DNA from: Streptomyces sp. NBC_01428
Lineage (GTDB): Bacteria > Actinomycetota > Actinomycetes > Streptomycetales > Streptomycetaceae
NCBI RefSeq assembly: GCF_036231965.1
Contig: NZ_CP109499.1
Location: forward strand, 1,922,001 to 1,986,000
Direction: 5' to 3'
DNA: 64,000 nucleotides
Shown: positions 60,647 through 64,000 of the stretch, piece after piece
Position numbering within the stretch: the stretch's first letter is position 1
How the letters are laid out: every line of letters begins with the position of its first letter
Translations under genes and position numbers: made by a program
The notes under the pieces: generated by a model
The model's input: only the letters and a program-made list of their open reading frames with translations
Told to the model about the DNA's origin: nothing
The model's database searches: none

Positions 60647-62095
60647 TCAGCCGTTGGCGATGCGCACGACGCCGGTGACGGTGCCCTGGTAGATCACCCC
60701 GCCCGGCGCGATCGAGCCGACCATCTGGAGGGTGTCGAACAGGGAGCTGGTGCCGAGGTAGCGGGTGCGGACGGTCCTGCCGGTCGCCGGGTCGATCTCG
60801 GCGTAGGAGAACGAGTCGAGGATCGACGTCGTGTTCGTGAACGGGACGACCGGGGTGCGGACGATCGTGTGGATGAGTCCGTCCGCGGTCGACAGCCGGG
60901 GAACGGCCGACGAGCGGACGGTGTTGTCCCACTTCAGGTCGCAGCCCGACTCGTCGGCGCGGACGTCGACCCGGCTGAGTCCGCCCTTGAAGTCGGCGGA
61001 GGCCGGGCTGGAGGTGCCGGCGTCGTCGGGCAGCGCCGGGTAGGGGTAGCCGTACGTACTGGCCACGAAGACCGAACTGCCGGTGCCGATGGGCGAGTTC
61101 TCGCTTCCGCTGCCGCCCGCCTTCAGGACGGGCACGGAGCAGACCTGGGCGCCGGTGTCGGTCCGGTAGACGAGCAGGTTCTCGGTGGGTGCCGCGTTGT
61201 CGACGACGGTGACGTAGTCGGTGCCGGTCCGGGGGCCGAAGAAGGTGGGGGTGGAGCCGGTGCCGCGGCTGAGCTGGCCGGGCTTGCGCGCGGGCCCGCG
61301 GTCGTACGGCCGGCGCCAGGCGACGCCCGGAGTCCCGTCCTCGGCGGCGGTCAGCAGATAGGTGGCGTGGGTGGTGGCGACGGCGGCTCCGGCCGGGGCG
61401 GTCGAGATCGAGTTGTCGACGCGTTCACCCTCCGGCAGCGACAGCGCGTGGACGGCGCCCGTGCGGTCGTCGGCGGTGCCGACCACACCGCCGCCGGTGG
61501 CGAACCAGACGCGGCCCTGCCAGTCCGGGGAGAGGCCGGTGACCGCGTCCCCGTCGGGCACGGCCTGCCGGAGCGAGAGCGATCGGGCGACGTACAGCTC
61601 CCAGCCGCCCGAGGCGGTCCGACGGTGGGCGATCCGCAGCAGGGTTCGGTCGCCGTCCACCGCGACCAACTGGTCCTGGTCGTCGAGGTAGGCGTAGACG
61701 CCGCCCAGCAACGAGCCCTTGGCGATCGGGAGTTCGGCGAGCGATGCGCCGGTCCCGGGATCGAGCAGGTGGACGGTGGGGACCTGCCCGAGAATGGGGG
61801 TGCACAGGGCGACCGGATAGCCGTCGGAGCCCACGAGGACGGTGGGGCAGGCGGACTGGAGGGCGACGCGCCGGGACGTGAGGGAACCGGTGCCCGGACC
61901 GGGGAGCGGGGTGGCGTCGGAGGAGCCGGTGTCGCCGTGCATGGTCGCGGTGCCCTGGGGCCCGGTGTAGGGGTTGTGCGGCGGCAGCGGGCCGAAGGCC
62001 GGGGCGGCCCCGGCCGTCGGCGCGGCGGTCACCAGCGCGAGCAGGCACGCGGCTCCGAGCACGGCGGCGCGCGGGAACAACGGGGAACGCGGCAT
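60647..62095 (-). CDS. Secreted beta-propeller-like protein of unknown function
   Basis: Exported protein of 482 residues. A Sec signal (AAVLGAACLLALVTAAPTAG) is followed by a Pro/Gly-rich linker and repeated strands such as TVLVGSDGYPVALCTPILG, QDQLVAVDGDRTLLRIAHRR and GVVGTADDRTGAVHALSL, reminiscent of PQQ/quinoprotein-like propeller blades. Cysteines occur in pairs. No enzymatic motif is recognised. ATG 62095 follows GAAAGGG at 8 nt. Confidence 0.7.
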   Translation of the reverse strand: MPRSPLFPRAAVLGAACLLALVTAAPTAGAAPAFGPLPPHNPYTGPQGTATMHGDTGSSDATPLPGPGTGSLTSRRVALQSACPTVLVGSDGYPVALCTPILGQVPTVHLLDPGTGASLAELPIAKGSLLGGVYAYLDDQDQLVAVDGDRTLLRIAHRRTASGGWELYVARSLSLRQAVPDGDAVTGLSPDWQGRVWFATGGGVVGTADDRTGAVHALSLPEGERVDNSISTAPAGAAVATTHATYLLTAAEDGTPGVAWRRPYDRGPARKPGQLSRGTGSTPTFFGPRTGTDYVTVVDNAAPTENLLVYRTDTGAQVCSVPVLKAGGSGSENSPIGTGSSVFVASTYGYPYPALPDDAGTSSPASADFKGGLSRVDVRADESGCDLKWDNTVRSSAVPRLSTADGLIHTIVRTPVVPFTNTTSILDSFSYAEIDPATGRTVRTRYLGTSSLFDTLQMVGSIAPGGVIYQGTVTGVVRIANG

Positions 62096-62647
62096 GACGG
62101 GGTCCCTTTCGGGTGAGGAGGACGTGCGCCGCCCGGTGTGGACCACCGGCGGGCGGGCGGACGCCGGGACGGTTCGCCCCCGGGCACCGGGACGTCGTCC
62201 CGAGCGGGCCGGCCGGGCGCGGGGCACGGCGGAACGCCCCGCACGGGACGCGGGTCAGGGACGATCGGTTCGGGTCGGGGACGACGGGACGGCGTCGGTG
62301 CGGCGGCAGGCCCGCCGGAACGGTGAGATCCCGCTCGGGGGGGCTTTGCGGCCGGGAGGGACGGCTACGTCAGCGACAGAGCGCGCTGGACTGCCGGCAC
62401 TGGTCGACATGGCGACGGGCGACGAGCACGACGGACGTGCACCTGATTCCCGTAGCGGCTGTCATGGACACGGATCTTGGCAGGAGGGGGCGGGCATGGA
62501 CAAGGACCGGTCCACATCACGGACGCCCGGGCCGCACCCTGCACCGGACAGCTGAACGCCCTGCCCGGCCACCGCCTGTCCGCACCGAACTCGCCCACCC
62601 GCACGGCTGGTTCGGCGTCCGGCGGCACGGTGGACGGCCCGAGCCGT
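62096..62647. other. 552-bp region without a supported gene
   Basis: Several long open frames cross this stretch on both strands, but none has a ribosome site, normal GC3 bias or a recognisable domain. It includes the promoter of the secreted protein and possibly degraded sequence next to the truncated gene that follows. I see no RNA gene. Confidence 0.45.
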
Positions 62648-63300
62648 TCAGCGCGCCTCTCCGCGGGCGGAGCGTCTGCCCCAGCGCACGAACTCCTTCT
62701 CCGCGTCGCCGGTGGCGGACCACGGCGTCCGGGTGGCGCGCCGCCCGATGATCCGGAACACGTCGGCCGCGACGCCCGCGGTGTCCGCCGTGTCGGCGTA
62801 ACAGGCCGCGTGGGCGAGGTAGTTGAGGTCGCGCAGCTCCACCGGCGCCGGCGGCCCCTCCGGGCGCGCGCCGAGCCAGCGCTGCCAGGTGCGCCGTACG
62901 TCGTTGACGGCGGCGTCATGACTCCAGTGCCGGCCCATACCGACGACGGCGTCCCGTCGGCCGCCGGCCGCGTCGAGGACGGAGCGGTACTCCTCGACGC
63001 GGGCGTACTGCACCAGCACGGGCAGCGCGCAGCCGGCCGGCGCGACGCCCGCCGCGTCCCGCGCGAAGTCGTACATCAGGCCGTGGGTGCCGTGCCAGCG
63101 CGAGGAGTAGTAGTGCAGGATCTGCAGGTGCCCCTCCATGCTGTACGGGTCCCGTCCGTGCAACTCGTCCCACCAGCGGCCGAGTTCCCTGCGGCGCACG
63201 CCGGACGGGTAGAGGCGCGCGACCGAGACGAGGAAGATCCACGGCGTGGGGTCCTCGGGGTGGGCGTCGGCGGCGCGCAGGCAGGCCAGCACCGCCTTGT
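62648..63300 (-). pseudogene. 5'-truncated hypothetical gene
   Basis: The reading frame (about 217 codons) encodes a helical protein beginning abruptly at DKAVLACLRAADAHPEDPTP and continuing with IFLVSVARLYPSG, HGRDPYSMEGHLQILHYYSS and WGRRSARGEAR at the end. The pattern resembles the C-terminal two-thirds of a larger Streptomyces hypothetical protein. Upstream the frame runs into DNA that encodes a GH31 fragment on the opposite strand, so its N-terminus has been lost. GTG 63292 could start a shorter product but has no ribosome site. Confidence 0.55.
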
Positions 63301-63301
63301 C

Positions 63302-64000
63302 GACGCGAACAACTTCGACTGGAACGAGGGCGGTTACAACAACTCGCAGCCCTTCTACCTGTCGAGCGCATCGGCTCGTACACGGCCCTGGTGGGCAAAC
63401 CGTTCATGCCACCGGTGTACGGCCTCGAACCCGGCGACTCCGACTGCTACCTGCACAACGCCAACCGCGGCGAGCGGCACACCCTCGACGCCCTGAAGGT
63501 CGCCGACGGCTACACCGAGCACGACATGCCGCTCGGCTGGATGCTCGTCAACGACGGCTACGGCTGCGGCTACGAGGATCTCGACCGGACCGCCAAGGGC
63601 CTGAACGAGCACGACGCCCAGCTCGGGCTGTGGACCCAGGACGGCATCGACAAACTCGCCGACCAGGTCAAGGCCGGGCAGCGGGTGGCGAAGCTCGACG
63701 TGGCCTGGGTGGGCAACGGCTACGGCTTCGCGCTCGACGCCTGCGACCGGGCGAAGGCCGGGATCGAGGACAACAGCGACGCCCGCGGCTTCGTCTGGCT
63801 GCCGGTGTCCTGGGCGGGCGCCCAGCGCTGCGGCGTCCTGTGGAGCGGCGACCAGAAACTGTCCTGGGACTACATCCGCTGGCAGATCCCCACGTACGCC
63901 GGGGCCACCCTGTCGGGCATCGCGTACAACACCGGTGACGTGGGCTCCATCTACGGCCACGACCCGAAGATGTACGCCCGGGACCTCCAGTGGAAGGCCT
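63302..64000 (+). pseudogene. Disrupted GH31-family glycosidase fragment, running off the window
   Basis: Two frames encode parts of one GH31-type TIM-barrel glycosidase. Frame one (63302-63367) gives DANNFDWNEGGYNNSQPFYL; frame two (from about 63364) gives ERIGSYTALVGKPFMPPVYG, then CYLHNANRGERHTLDAL, the nucleophile strand VAKLDVAWVGNGYG, and WSGDQKLSWDYIRWQIPTYA. From family memory about 50 residues are missing between them, with a frame change, and the N-terminal domain is missing too. There is no start codon or ribosome site. The gene continues past 64000. Confidence 0.65.

Noticed and set aside
62113..62751. Possible gene in the 552-bp gap
   Set aside because: Arg/Gly-rich translations in several frames, no ribosome site, and overlap with the truncated minus-strand gene.
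1..64000. tRNA, rRNA or origin of replication
   Set aside because: Intergenic gaps were scanned by eye for cloverleaf ends, DnaA boxes and rRNA-like stretches; none was found.

Overview
The window reads as chromosomal DNA of a Streptomyces or a very close relative. GC is very high with strong GC3 bias, GTG starts are common, and GTGA/ATGA stop-start overlaps link many genes. Lipoprotein and Tat-type exports are abundant, sugar ABC importers lack their own ATPase (as in MsiK-dependent systems), and DasR-like and CebR-like operators are visible. The tkt-tal-zwf-opcA-pgi-gnd order and the nearby PPTase/metallophosphoesterase pair match, from memory, a region of the S. coelicolor chromosome (SCO6658-SCO6673). 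I see no rRNA, tRNA, CRISPR, phage or insertion sequence.

Layout. 0.1-3.6 kb: complete NMT1/SsuA-type ABC importer (lipoprotein, two permeases, ATPase). 3.6-11.9 kb, minus strand: LacI regulator, sugar-binding lipoprotein, two permeases, GH13 alpha-glucosidase and secreted GH87 alpha-1,3-glucanase, a probable alpha-1,3-glucan utilisation locus. 11.9-19.3 kb: 4-hydroxyproline catabolism (GntR/FCD regulator, epimerase, DapA-type deaminase, three-subunit FAD/2Fe-2S dehydrogenase) with a divergent Xaa-Pro aminopeptidase. 19.4-20.4 kb: a small membrane protein and two gene remnants. 20.4-25.0 kb: a stand-alone MmyB-type sensor domain facing an XRE / ImmA-IrrE metallopeptidase / MAB_1171c-type membrane protein operon, then an alpha/beta hydrolase; the shared promoter region carries a large perfect palindrome and the peptidase gene has a TTA (bldA) codon. 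25.2-32.2 kb: small hypotheticals, YCII, GNAT, Sfp-type PPTase, metallophosphoesterase and ATP-grasp genes. 32.2-37.8 kb: chitinase under a dre-like site, D-cysteine desulfhydrase/ACC deaminase homologue, GH4 glycosidase, secreted protein. 37.9-43.1 kb: MaoC, acyl-CoA ligase, amidohydrolase and SDR operon with divergent MarR and IclR regulators. 43.1-48.8 kb: methyltransferase, XRE-cupin regulator, a fused FAD/NAD-TPR protein and an L,D-transpeptidase. 49.0-51.4 kb: GH16 beta-1,3-glucanase under two CebR-like boxes and an AraC regulator. 51.6-60.6 kb: a tightly packed pentose-phosphate operon. 60.6-64.0 kb: a secreted protein, then two truncated genes abutting at a rearrangement scar (hypothetical gene and GH31 glycosidase).

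Functionally the window is rich in secreted enzymes suited to fungal cell walls (alpha-1,3-glucan, chitin, beta-1,3-glucan), an importer for the released sugars, and a full oxidative pentose phosphate set that can consume hexose phosphate, interleaved with amino-acid and acyl-CoA catabolic modules. The least explained parts are the XRE/ImmA/MAB_1171c module and the FAD/NAD-TPR fusion.
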